Shown: piece after piece, positions 1 through 6,469 of the stretch
How the letters are laid out: the number at the start of each line of letters is the position of its first letter
Numbering within the stretch: the first letter of the stretch is position 1
DNA from: Rickettsiales bacterium
GTDB taxonomy: Bacteria; Pseudomonadota; Alphaproteobacteria; Rickettsiales; 21-14-0-20-44-7
Assembly (NCBI GenBank): GCA_023301015.1
Contig: JALZVI010000060.1
Location: 1-6,717, forward strand
DNA: 6,717 nt
Direction: 5' to 3'
Program-made: the position numbers and the translations under genes
The notes under the pieces: model-generated
Told to the model about the DNA's origin: nothing
The model's input: the letters and a program-made list of their open reading frames with translations, nothing else
Database searches by the model: none

Positions 1-644
1 GCATAAACGCCATATTTCGGGCGCAGCTGCTTGGGCTTGAGCTGGATGTTGGCGGTGGGAAAGCTCATTTTGCGGCCATTCTGCGCACCTTCACGCACCC
101 TACCCTCAATAGAAAATTCGTGGCCGAGCAGCGCGTTGGCTTGCTCCAGCTCTCCAGCAATCAAAAGTTGGCGAATGCGGGACGAGGAAATTGCTTCATC
201 ACCAGAGTCAATAGGCGAAACGGCTGAATATCTATCGCCTAGAGCCTCTGCCAGCAGCGCGGAATCTCCACTACGCTTTGCACCAAAGCCAAAATTTTCG
301 CCCGTCACAACATGCGCACGACGGAGAAAGCGATATATAAAGTCATCGGCAGAAATTTGGGAGAAGCGGCTGTTAAACTTCATAACATAGCAATCATCAA
401 CGCCTTGGTCTTCTAGCAATTTCATCTTTTGTTTGAAGCTGGCGATGCGCTTAGGGGCTTTTTCGCGGGCGAAGAACATGCGCGGGTGCGGCTCAAAGGT
501 CATTACGCAATTGCTAAAATTCTTAGCGCGCGCAACCTCCTGCGCCTTGGAAATTATAGCCTTATGCCCCAAATGCACGCCGTCAAAATTCCCTATCGCT
601 AAGGTGCAACTTCCAATTCTCGCGGGGTTATATATAATTCTCAT
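1..644 (-). CDS. ribF: Bifunctional riboflavin kinase / FAD synthetase, partial (C-terminus beyond left edge)
   Basis: RibF phosphorylates riboflavin to FMN and adenylates FMN to FAD in the cytoplasm. The 214 complete residues visible cover the N-terminal nucleotidyltransferase domain, with GNFDGVHLGH (18-27), TFEPHP (49-54), the GENFGFG stretch (115-121) and ISSSRIR (152-158). The start of the C-terminal flavokinase domain follows: GRKMSFPTAN (190-199), containing the PTAN nucleotide/metal motif, and then KYGVYA at the window edge. The family is usually about 300-330 residues, so roughly a third is outside. The ATG at 644 puts GNFDGVH about 18 residues in, which is normal. No clear Shine-Dalgarno precedes it (ATTACCAAATTTTATC), so initiation may be weak or near-leaderless. 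It diverges from rpmH. The motifs leave little doubt about the family; only the exact start is less certain. Confidence 0.95.
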   Translation of the reverse strand, partial: MRIIYNPARIGSCTLAIGNFDGVHLGHKAIISKAQEVARAKNFSNCVMTFEPHPRMFFAREKAPKRIASFKQKMKLLEDQGVDDCYVMKFNSRFSQISADDFIYRFLRRAHVVTGENFGFGAKRSGDSALLAEALGDRYSAVSPIDSGDEAISSSRIRQLLIAGELEQANALLGHEFSIEGRVREGAQNGRKMSFPTANIQLKPKQLRPKYGVY

Positions 645-675
645 GATAAAATTTGGTAATATTGAATTTAGCTAA

Positions 676-704
676 TTGACAAGAATGCGAATAGCCTCTA
701 TAAG
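676..704 (+). promoter_or_regulatory. Sigma-70-type promoter of rpmH-rnpA-yidD
   Basis: A perfect -35 hexamer TTGACA (676-681) and a TATAAG -10 (699-704) are separated by 17 nt, the ideal spacing. Transcription would start near 711 and give a 5' leader of about 60 nt before rpmH. A strong constitutive promoter fits an operon for ribosomal protein L34 and the RNase P protein. The assignment rests on sequence only. Confidence 0.7.
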
Positions 705-772
705 TTGCGGACTTTTCGAGTGCAGTCAAACATTTTAATGGCTACACACACAAATTTTTTGAGGATACTAAT

Positions 773-907
773 ATGAAACGTACATTCCAACCTAGTGTTA
801 TAGTTCGCGCTCGTCGTCACGGCTTCCGTGCTCGTATGGCTACAAAGAATGGCCGTCAAATTCTCAATTCACGCCGTGCGCGTGGCAGAAAGAAGCTTTC
901 TGCTTAA
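773..907 (+). CDS. rpmH: 50S ribosomal protein L34
   Basis: L34 is a small, very basic protein of the large ribosomal subunit that binds 23S rRNA. The 44-residue translation starts MKRTFQPS and contains [15 protein letters not shown] and [11 protein letters not shown], the family signature over its full length; 44 residues is the normal size. The start is fixed by the universally conserved MKRT beginning and by GAGG (761-764) 8 nt upstream of the ATG. It is the first gene of the rpmH-rnpA-yidD unit; rnpA starts 18 nt after its stop. Compared with common versions (PSNLVRKRRHGFR) it reads [13 protein letters not shown], a mild variation. It is too short for most ORF-length cut-offs and easy to miss. 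Confidence 0.98.
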   Translation: MKRTFQPSVIVRARRHGFRARMATKNGRQILNSRRARGRKKLSA

Positions 908-925
908 ATCTTTTTAGAGGGTCAC

Positions 926-1282
926 ATGTTTGAGACCTTGAAAAAACGCCCCCAATTCTTGGCTTTGCAAAAAGCCCCTGAAAGCTGGGCGACAAAAACA
1001 ATCATTATTCAACGCAAGAAGAACGAGCAGGAACAAAGCCGCTTTGGCTTCACCGTGTCTAAACGAATTTCCAAACGCGCCGTTGACCGCAATTTGATTA
1101 AGCGGCGTTTTCGCGCGTTGGTGAACGAGCTGCCAGATAAGAAATTTGGAGCTGGCTTTGACTATGTGATTATTGCACGCAAAGAGGCTTTAACGCGCGA
1201 CTACTCCGACTTGAAGGGCGATGTGATTTATGCGCTGAAGAAAATTGAAGCGAAGGTTGAGGCGAAAAATGAAGCTAGCTAG
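926..1282 (+). CDS. rnpA: Ribonuclease P protein component
   Basis: RnpA is the protein subunit of RNase P; it binds the catalytic RNA and the 5' leader of pre-tRNAs during 5' end maturation. The 118-residue product is of usual length and highly basic. It opens with [13 protein letters not shown] (5-17), the form common in Alphaproteobacteria, continues with [15 protein letters not shown] (39-53), and carries the RNR signature [12 protein letters not shown] (55-66). [13 protein letters not shown] (77-89) is the conserved C-terminal strand and helix region. AGAGGG (915-920) serves as ribosome binding site 5 nt before the ATG. It is cotranscribed with rpmH and its last 14 nt overlap yidD, suggesting coupled translation. 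The short acidic/basic tail after residue 105 ([14 protein letters not shown]) appears unconserved, partly because it shares DNA with the yidD start. Confidence 0.96.
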   Translation: MFETLKKRPQFLALQKAPESWATKTIIIQRKKNEQEQSRFGFTVSKRISKRAVDRNLIKRRFRALVNELPDKKFGAGFDYVIIARKEALTRDYSDLKGDVIYALKKIEAKVEAKNEAS

Positions 1283-1505
1283 CATCATCGCCAAGCCACT
1301 CATCATCGGCTACCGCTATCTAATCTCCCCCCTCCTCGGCGCACCATGCCGTTTTCAACCCACCTGCTCCTGCTATGCGCTGGATGCCTATGACAAGCAC
1401 GGATTCTTGCGTGCAAGTTGGTTGACATTTTGGCGCATTTGTCGCTGCAACCCGTGGGGCGGAAGCGGGTATGACCCAGTGCCTGAGCGGGAAAATGGCA
1501 ACTAA
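1269..1505 (+). CDS. yidD: Membrane protein insertion efficiency factor YidD
   Basis: YidD is a small membrane-associated protein that assists insertion of inner-membrane proteins by the YidC/Sec route. The 78-residue product shows the whole family pattern: an amphipathic N-terminal helix ([16 protein letters not shown]), then [19 protein letters not shown] with the conserved CRFxPTCSxYA core, then [17 protein letters not shown] at the C-terminus. I chose ATG 1269 rather than the in-frame ATG at 1245: the product then starts [11 protein letters not shown] as in relatives, and GAGG (1259-1262) sits 6 nt upstream. With this start it overlaps rnpA by 14 nt. Synteny between rnpA and yidC is the classic arrangement. 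C49-type extra cysteine in TCSCYA and RCN are within the normal variation. Confidence 0.95.
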   Translation: MKLASIIAKPLIIGYRYLISPLLGAPCRFQPTCSCYALDAYDKHGFLRASWLTFWRICRCNPWGGSGYDPVPERENGN

Positions 1506-1546
1506 CCTGCCTATTTAAAGAAAAAACAACCACCCAAACTCGTTAG

Positions 1547-1592
1547 CAGCTATCTCAGCATCTAATGATATCATGAGATGCTGAGATAGCTG
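1547..1592. repeat. 46-nt near-perfect palindrome between yidD and yidC
   Basis: Arms CAGCTATCTCAGCATCT (1547-1563) and AGATGCTGAGATAGCTG (1576-1592) are perfectly complementary over 17 bp. The 12 nt between them contain a second palindrome, ATGATATCAT (1565-1574), so only the A1564/G1575 pair breaks full symmetry. As RNA this would be a very stable hairpin. No T-tract follows on either strand, so it is not a textbook intrinsic terminator. It could be a processing or stabilising element, an extragenic palindromic repeat, or a protein binding site about 50 nt upstream of the yidC -35 box. The remaining sequence of 1506-1643 has no other structure I can name. Confidence 0.85.
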
Positions 1593-1643
1593 AGCGTAGT
1601 AAAACAGCTCACAGCTAAAATTCTACACCCCAAGACTACCTCC

Positions 1644-1670
1644 TTGACACCCCGCCCAAAAACTTATATT
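1644..1670 (+). promoter_or_regulatory. Candidate promoter for yidC, nearly leaderless
   Basis: TTGACA (1644-1649) matches the -35 consensus and TATATT (1665-1670) matches five of six -10 bases. The spacer is 15 nt, shorter than ideal. Predicted initiation near 1677 leaves only about 2-3 nt before the yidC ATG at 1680. No Shine-Dalgarno is visible before that ATG (CTTATATTCCGCTACCC), which agrees with a leaderless transcript. Short spacing keeps the confidence moderate. Confidence 0.45.
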
Positions 1671-1679
1671 CCGCTACCC

Positions 1680-3476
1680 ATGAGCACACATAAATCTTAC
1701 GACCCTGAACAAAACCGCAATATGATAATCGCACTGGTGATTGCCGGCCTTATTATGTTTGCGTTCGAAATCTTCTATAACGCGCCAATTCGTGAGCAGC
1801 AGCAGCAGGCACGCCAGCAAGCAGCTTTGTTACAGGCCGAGAAAGATTTTAGCCAGAGCAAGCAAGAATTGCTCGACGGCATTAGCGAGAAGGAGTTTGT
1901 GATTGAAGCTCCGCGCACCGAAGAAGAATTTGCAAAGGTCGACGAACAGCGCATCGGCACTTTGTCAAAAGCCCCACGTGTGAAAATTGACAACGGCGTC
2001 CTGCATGGCTCAATCAACCTTCAAGGCGTGCGCTTTGATGATATTACATTGGCCAATTACCACCGCAGCATTGAAGAAGGCAGCCCAGAAATTGTGCTCG
2101 CCGCACCTTCTGGAACATATAACGCAACCTTCATCGAAACTGGCTTTTTAGGCAGCAGCAACACACCTGATTCAAAAACAGTTTGGACATTGGCGCAAGG
2201 TGACGTACTCACTGCAAGCCGCCCTGTGACTTTTGAGTGGGACAACGGACAAGGAATTACATTCCGCAAAACCGTATCTTTGGATGATAAATACATGTTC
2301 TCGATCGAAGATTCGATTGTGAACAACTCAGGGTCGGCCGTAGAGCTTTCCCCGTTTGGCTTAATCAGCAAAAAGAAATTGCCAATAGTCGACACTGGCG
2401 CACTTGGCGTTCCTGAGCACAATGGCGCACTGACAATTGTTGAAGAGGCGGTGGAAGAAATCACATTCGACGATATCATAGAAGACAGAGCTTTGGTTGA
2501 AGCCAATGCGACAGAATGGCTGGGGCTGACGGACAAATATTGGCTACAAGCGATCATTCCCGCTGACAAAAGCTTTGAAGCAAACTTTCGTCACTCTGAG
2601 CGCTCAGACAAATTTCAAATCGACTATTTAGGCAAAAATTTCGTACTTTCTGCGGGCGAGACAAAAAACTTCAACAACAAAATCTTCATCGGCGCAAAGA
2701 AGCTTGAGACTTTGGAAGAATATGTTGAGAAATATGACATCCACCTCTTCGACCGCGCCGTGAATTTTGGCTGGTTATACCTCCTCTGCGCACCGCTCTA
2801 CGCACTCCTAATCTTCTTCCAAGGCTGGGTTGGGAACTGGGGTGTTGCGATTATTATGGTGACAATCTGCGTTAAAGCCCTGCTCTTCCCTCTTTCCCGC
2901 AAAGCATATGTTTCTATGGGTAAGATGAAATTGATCTCGCCGAAGCTGAAGGAAATTCAGGAGAAGCATAAAGACGATCGCTCAAAACTGAGCCAAGAAA
3001 TGATGGCATTATATAAGCGCGAAGGTGTGAACCCAGCGGCTGGTTGCCTGCCAATCTTGCTTCAAATTCCGTTCTTCATCGCACTTTACCGCCTGATCTA
3101 CACAGCGATCGAAATGCGCCACGCACCGTTTTATGGCTGGATTCAAGATTTGTCCGCACCAGACCCAACTAGCTTCTGGAACTTCTTCGGCATGCTGCCA
3201 TATGACGCGCCGACATTCCTTGCGATCGGAATTTGGCCGATTATTATGTGCATCACCATGTTCTTGCAACAAGCCCTAAACCCAGCGCCAGCCGACCCAA
3301 TGCAGGCAAAGTTCTTGAAGGCGCTGCCGTTGCTGTTCTTGTTCCTGTTCTATTCATTCCCAGCAGGTTTGATTATTTACTGGTCATTCTCGAACATCAT
3401 CACCTTCTTGCAACAGCTATACTTCACACGCAGATTGCAACAGCTGAAGCCAAACGAAATCAGCAAGTTTGAATAG
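1680..3476 (+). CDS. yidC: Membrane protein insertase YidC (Oxa1/Alb3 family)
   Basis: YidC inserts and folds inner-membrane proteins alone or with SecYEG. The 598-residue product has the Gram-negative layout. TM1 follows the conserved NRN (residues 12-33, NRNMIIALVIAGLIMFAFEIFY). Next come a Gln/Ala-rich linker and a large periplasmic beta domain (about 95-340). The conserved insertase core begins near 363: WLYLLCAPLYALLIFF, the groove segment VTICVKALLFPLSRKAYVSM, the cytoplasmic helical hairpin to about 445, NPAAGCLPILLQIPFFIALY (451-470), WPIIMCITMFLQQ and FPAGLIIYWSFSNIITFLQQ (560-579). K399 aligns by eye with the E. coli groove arginine R366. ATG 1680 is preferred over upstream TTG 1644, which is better read as a -35 box. 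There is no ribosome binding site. The gene lies downstream of yidD and ends toward a shared terminator. Confidence 0.97.
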   Translation: MSTHKSYDPEQNRNMIIALVIAGLIMFAFEIFYNAPIREQQQQARQQAALLQAEKDFSQSKQELLDGISEKEFVIEAPRTEEEFAKVDEQRIGTLSKAPRVKIDNGVLHGSINLQGVRFDDITLANYHRSIEEGSPEIVLAAPSGTYNATFIETGFLGSSNTPDSKTVWTLAQGDVLTASRPVTFEWDNGQGITFRKTVSLDDKYMFSIEDSIVNNSGSAVELSPFGLISKKKLPIVDTGALGVPEHNGALTIVEEAVEEITFDDIIEDRALVEANATEWLGLTDKYWLQAIIPADKSFEANFRHSERSDKFQIDYLGKNFVLSAGETKNFNNKIFIGAKKLETLEEYVEKYDIHLFDRAVNFGWLYLLCAPLYALLIFFQGWVGNWGVAIIMVTICVKALLFPLSRKAYVSMGKMKLISPKLKEIQEKHKDDRSKLSQEMMALYKREGVNPAAGCLPILLQIPFFIALYRLIYTAIEMRHAPFYGWIQDLSAPDPTSFWNFFGMLPYDAPTFLAIGIWPIIMCITMFLQQALNPAPADPMQAKFLKALPLLFLFLFYSFPAGLIIYWSFSNIITFLQQLYFTRRLQQLKPNEISKFE

Positions 3477-3629
3477 TTTTTGATGACGCTCCTTAGCCGC
3501 TAAGGCTAATCGGCCTCAATGGCCTTGCACTTCGGCGATGCCTCGTGATCGCACACATATAAGTTCTGAGCCAGCAGCCTTGAGCGCGTTTCAGTCTGCA
3601 AGCGCTTTAGCGCGCAGCGGGGAAACAAT
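3477..3629. other. Intergenic region with clustered short inverted repeats, no gene recognised
   Basis: Between the yidC stop and the terminator no credible gene is seen. Short stem-forming repeats are TTAGCC/GGCTAA (3493-3509), GGCC/GGCC (3512-3524), GCGAT/ATCGC (3535-3552) and CTGC-AA-GCGCT/AGCGC-GCAG (3596-3617). A lone TATAAG (3558-3563) could be a -10 box but lacks a good -35 at standard spacing. The region may simply be the structured 3' untranslated part of yidC mRNA, or it may hold a small RNA ending at the terminator; nothing allows a choice. Confidence 0.4.
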
Positions 3630-3665
3630 AAAAAAGCCCCTCTGCTTTTGCAGAGAGGCTTTTTT
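3630..3665. terminator. Bidirectional intrinsic terminator between yidC and flgE
   Basis: A 10-bp stem with one C/A mismatch (3636-3645 GCCCCTCTGC with 3650-3659 GCAGAGAGGC) and a TTTT loop is flanked by six A on the left and six T on the right. It therefore terminates from both directions. It serves yidC on the plus strand, about 160 nt after its stop, and flgE on the minus strand, about 27 nt after its stop. Confidence 0.93.
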
Positions 3666-3686
3666 CGACTACCAAGTCTATTTATA

Positions 3687-6386
3687 TTACGTAATTCTGT
3701 TTAGCTCTTCCAGCAGCTCATCGGCTGTTGTAATCACTTTTGCAGAAGCTTGGTAGGCTCGTTGAGCAACGATCATGTCCGTTAGTTCTTCAGAAAGCTC
3801 AGCGTTTGAGGTTTCCAAAGCTTGCGGTGTAATTGTCCCCGCGCCTGAGTCTCCAGCTTCAGCCAAGTTAACATCACCAGATGCTAGTGTTTGAATGAAT
3901 ACGTTACCATTTCTGCTTTGCAAGCCATCATAGTTTGAGAATGTCGCGATAGGAATTTTGTAAAGCTTCTTACTTTGCCCGTTGTTAAAGTTCGCAACAA
4001 CAAACCCCTCTTCATCGATTGAAACTGAGCTTAGCAAACCAACTGCCGCACCGTTTTGAGTCACGTTTGAAGTCTCCAAACCACCTGACTGCGCGATACC
4101 AGTTTTTGTTCCCACAGTACCAAGGTCCACCAAAATTGTGCTTGGATCAGCACCTGATGTCCAACGTACTAGCGGCGCGTTATCTGCGTCTAACCAATCA
4201 GCTGACAATGCGTCCAAATTCCCGCTTCCATCAAAGGTAATTCCTGTTGATGCGATGAATCTATCTTGCGGATCACCACCAACAACCGTTGTTTCAATGT
4301 CATCTGGATCAGATGCATAAAGCTCTGCTCTCCATGAGTTCACACCAACTTTCACAAAACCAATATTCAGCTCATGCTCTTGTCCGAGTGAATCGAAAAC
4401 TGAGAATGTTCTAGTGAAATCTGCTTCAATATTTCCTGATGAAATTGACAGCGCGTCAGAGCCGGCAACCGCGTTATATGAAGCCAGCTGCTCTGTCCCA
4501 GAGATATCAAACTCTGCCAAGAAATCGCCAATTGCCGCTGAGTCAGTATCACTATCAACATTCGAGAATTGAATTGTTGAGAGAGGATCTGCATTGAAAA
4601 GATTTAGCCTAGCATTTGTTGAACTACTACCAGTAACTTCCGCTTTCAAACGCCCTTGCGTTTCGTTATTAGCTAGCTCAGCCAAACCTTCCATTGTGTT
4701 CCAACGGTTCGCTGAAGTTGCTGGAATATCTGTTAGGCCAAGTGCCGTTGGGAAATCTGCCGTTGCGCCTGAAGCCGATGAGAAAGCTACTTGCTGCCTT
4801 GCATCTGAAGCCGAAACATACAGACGAACTTCGCCGCCATTCACCTCAGCAATTCTTGCATTTATACCAGAAGATGAGTTGATTGCTTCAGCCAAAGTTT
4901 GCAAACTGTTGAACTCACCATTTGATGCAACGGGAGCTGATGGCACATATGTAAATGTTTTCGGATTCGCTGTGTCATTATTCACCACAATCGAGAACTC
5001 ATCGCCTGTTGCAACAAGCCCAGCACCATTAAATGGCTGAGTTGAAGTTGAAGCGCCCAAAAGCCCGCCACCAATATTACTACTTTCAGTAAAACCACCA
5101 TATACGAAGTCATCTGAGAAGTTTGTGTTTGTTGTAATTCTCAAAGAGTCACCATCATAATCACTTGTTCCAGCGCGAACTGTTACGTCTGCCGAATCAC
5201 CCATTGCTGCAACAACTGCTGCAACTGTTGTGCCCGCAGCAACTGCTGTGTCCGCCGCAGTTCTAGATGCCGCAACAACTGCTGTTACAGTTTGTGCAGG
5301 AGTATCACCCGCAAGAATCGAAGCATCACGAGCCGCATCTGCTGCTGTGATTATTGCCGCTGCTGCGCCTGAGATTGCCGCAACTTCTGGAGCAAGAATT
5401 GCCGCATCGCGAGCCGCATTGGCAGCTGTTGTATTCGTCCCGCCAGCTAGAACATCTGCATCACCAGCCACCTGCGCAGCGTTACCCGCTGCTGTGTTTG
5501 CCGCTGCACCTGCCGCTGTCGCCGTTGCCGCACTTGCTACAATTGCCGCGTTACCCGCAGCTGTAACTGTTGCAGTCGCACCCGCGATTGCCGTAACTTC
5601 AGCAACCGCCGCACCTGCCGCAATTGCTGCCGCTGCTGCAGTTGCAATGTTGCCACCTGCTGCAATTGAAGCATCGCCATCAGTCTGAGCTGCAAGCTCT
5701 GCAGCCAATTCTGCTGCCGCGCCAGAAACCGTTCCGTCATTCAATCCCAAATTACCGTTTGGAACAATAATTGATGTTCCAGTAACACCTTGGTTTTCTA
5801 CATTTACGCCATCTGCACCCGGCTGACTAACTTGTCCTGAACCTGAAAGAGTATCACTTGTTGCATCCAAGTTACCCTGATATTCAACTCTGGTTGTTGC
5901 CGCAGCTTCACCGAACGCCTCACCAATATTTACTGTCTCAAGTGTTCCTGTCGAAGTGGAGTTAGTTGGAATGTTTCCATCCCCATCCAAAGGCCATGCT
6001 TGCAAGAAATAACCTGCAGCGTTTAGAAAATTTCCTTGTGAATCTGTGCTGAAATTACCCGCTCGAGAGAAAAGAACACTCGCACCTTCATCCAAGCCAT
6101 CCGTCACAACAAATTGCCCATTACCCTGAATCGCGATATCTAGAGCTGACGAAGTCGTTTGCACCAAACCTTGTTGGGAAACCAACTGACGACTTTGCGC
6201 ACGCACACCACCTGGAGAGTATGAAGATGAGGTGTTCGCATTTGTTACCAATGTACCAAATTGCTGCGAACTGGCCTTATAACCAACCGTGTTAATGTTA
6301 GAGATATTATCTGAGATAATACCAATCGCAACACCTTGCGCTTGAATTCCTGACACTGCAGAAAATAAAGAACCATATATACTCAT
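3687..6386 (-). CDS. flgE: Flagellar hook protein FlgE with expanded alanine-rich middle
   Basis: FlgE polymerises into the hook joining flagellar rod and filament; it is exported by the flagellar type III apparatus and has no signal peptide. The N-terminus (SLFSAVSGIQAQGVAIGIISDNISNINTVGYK, broken here as residues 6-25 and 26-37) is the rod/hook signature. GNGQFVV (88-94) and VEYQGNLDA (167-175) fit domain D1. RTFSVFDSLGQEHELNIGFV (659-678) is the FlaE-type segment specific to hook proteins rather than FlgF/FlgG. The C-terminus, from ALETSNAELSEELTDMIVAQ (856-875) to LLEELNRIT, is standard. At 899 residues it is about twice the enteric 400. The extra 450-480 residues lie between 176 and 658, including an Ala-rich block (222-396) and two AIN-type modules (about 460-545 and 560-612). 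AGGAGA (about 6392-6397) precedes the ATG. A sigma-54 promoter drives it. Confidence 0.93.
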   Translation of the reverse strand: MSIYGSLFSAVSGIQAQGVAIGIISDNISNINTVGYKASSQQFGTLVTNANTSSSYSPGGVRAQSRQLVSQQGLVQTTSSALDIAIQGNGQFVVTDGLDEGASVLFSRAGNFSTDSQGNFLNAAGYFLQAWPLDGDGNIPTNSTSTGTLETVNIGEAFGEAAATTRVEYQGNLDATSDTLSGSGQVSQPGADGVNVENQGVTGTSIIVPNGNLGLNDGTVSGAAAELAAELAAQTDGDASIAAGGNIATAAAAAIAAGAAVAEVTAIAGATATVTAAGNAAIVASAATATAAGAAANTAAGNAAQVAGDADVLAGGTNTTAANAARDAAILAPEVAAISGAAAAIITAADAARDASILAGDTPAQTVTAVVAASRTAADTAVAAGTTVAAVVAAMGDSADVTVRAGTSDYDGDSLRITTNTNFSDDFVYGGFTESSNIGGGLLGASTSTQPFNGAGLVATGDEFSIVVNNDTANPKTFTYVPSAPVASNGEFNSLQTLAEAINSSSGINARIAEVNGGEVRLYVSASDARQQVAFSSASGATADFPTALGLTDIPATSANRWNTMEGLAELANNETQGRLKAEVTGSSSTNARLNLFNADPLSTIQFSNVDSDTDSAAIGDFLAEFDISGTEQLASYNAVAGSDALSISSGNIEADFTRTFSVFDSLGQEHELNIGFVKVGVNSWRAELYASDPDDIETTVVGGDPQDRFIASTGITFDGSGNLDALSADWLDADNAPLVRWTSGADPSTILVDLGTVGTKTGIAQSGGLETSNVTQNGAAVGLLSSVSIDEEGFVVANFNNGQSKKLYKIPIATFSNYDGLQSRNGNVFIQTLASGDVNLAEAGDSGAGTITPQALETSNAELSEELTDMIVAQRAYQASAKVITTADELLEELNRIT
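5199..5723 (-). repeat. Alanine-rich degenerate repeat block inside flgE
   Basis: This part encodes FlgE residues 222-396. About 43% of residues 221-400 are Ala (78 of 180 by hand count), the rest mostly Gly, Thr, Val, Ile, Asp and Asn, with no aromatic, Lys, His or Cys residue. Partial duplications remain visible in DNA. Sequence 5311-5339 recurs at 5392-5420 with about 25 of 29 bases identical (81-bp offset, encoding AARDASILA and AARDAAILA). Sequence 5479-5495 recurs at 5548-5564 with one mismatch (69-bp offset, encoding TAAGNAA twice). The reading frame stays open throughout, as both offsets are multiples of three. Confidence 0.8.
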
Positions 6387-6423
6387 TTCAATCTCCTATT
6401 TTAAATCTTGATATAGAAGTATA

Positions 6424-6439
6424 AGCAACTGCCGTGCCA
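6424..6439 (-). promoter_or_regulatory. Sigma-54 (RpoN) -24/-12 promoter of flgE
   Basis: Read on the minus strand, TGGCACGGCAGTTGCT matches the sigma-54 consensus TGGCACG-N4-TTGCW at every defined position, with the GG and GC dinucleotides correctly spaced. Transcription would begin near 6413, giving a leader of about 27 nt that includes the ribosome binding site AGGAGA. Sigma-54 control of hook genes is established in several flagellated proteobacteria, including Caulobacter, so an enhancer-binding activator of the FlbD/FleQ/FlgR type is expected elsewhere in the genome. Confidence 0.9.
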
Positions 6440-6459
6440 AGTTTCGCACTTGCGAAACT
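6440..6459. promoter_or_regulatory. Perfect 9-bp inverted repeat abutting the sigma-54 promoter
   Basis: AGTTTCGCA (6440-6448) and TGCGAAACT (6451-6459) are exact inverted repeats separated by CT. The repeat touches the outer edge of the -24 element of the flgE promoter. There is no T-tract after it, so a terminator is unlikely. The position suits an operator for a dimeric regulator that activates or blocks sigma-54 polymerase, but no specific regulator can be named from the sequence. Confidence 0.55.
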
Positions 6460-6469
6460 AATACCGCAC

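Noticed and set aside
31..675. Plus-strand open frames of 119 and 80 codons
   Set aside because: They are antisense to the clearly coding ribF and show no recognisable family features.
645..772. Possible replication origin next to rpmH
   Set aside because: rpmH often lies near dnaA/oriC, but no DnaA boxes of the TTATNCACA type, AT-rich repeats or dnaA gene were seen here.
1245..1268. Upstream in-frame ATG for YidD
   Set aside because: It adds MKRRLRRK within rnpA; the ATG at 1269 has a better-placed GAGG and gives the usual family start.
1303..1533. Minus-strand open frame of 76 codons over yidD
   Set aside because: It is antisense to the well-supported yidD and has no family features.
1644..1679. 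TTG start extending YidC by 12 residues
   Set aside because: The extension (MTPRPKTYIPLP) is unlike YidC N-termini, lacks a ribosome binding site, and its TTG lies within a TTGACA -35 box.
2057..2569. Minus-strand open frame of 170 codons inside yidC
   Set aside because: The yidC frame is fully supported by conserved motifs, and the opposite frame has no recognisable features.
3538..3756. Plus-strand open frame of 72 codons after yidC
   Set aside because: It runs through the intrinsic terminator and into the 3' end of flgE, and has no ribosome binding site.
5230..5688. Plus-strand Ala/Val-rich open frame of 152 codons
   Set aside because: It is a compositional shadow: repeated Ala codons of flgE read in reverse also give Ala-rich open sequence. 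The FlgE frame is supported by both conserved ends.
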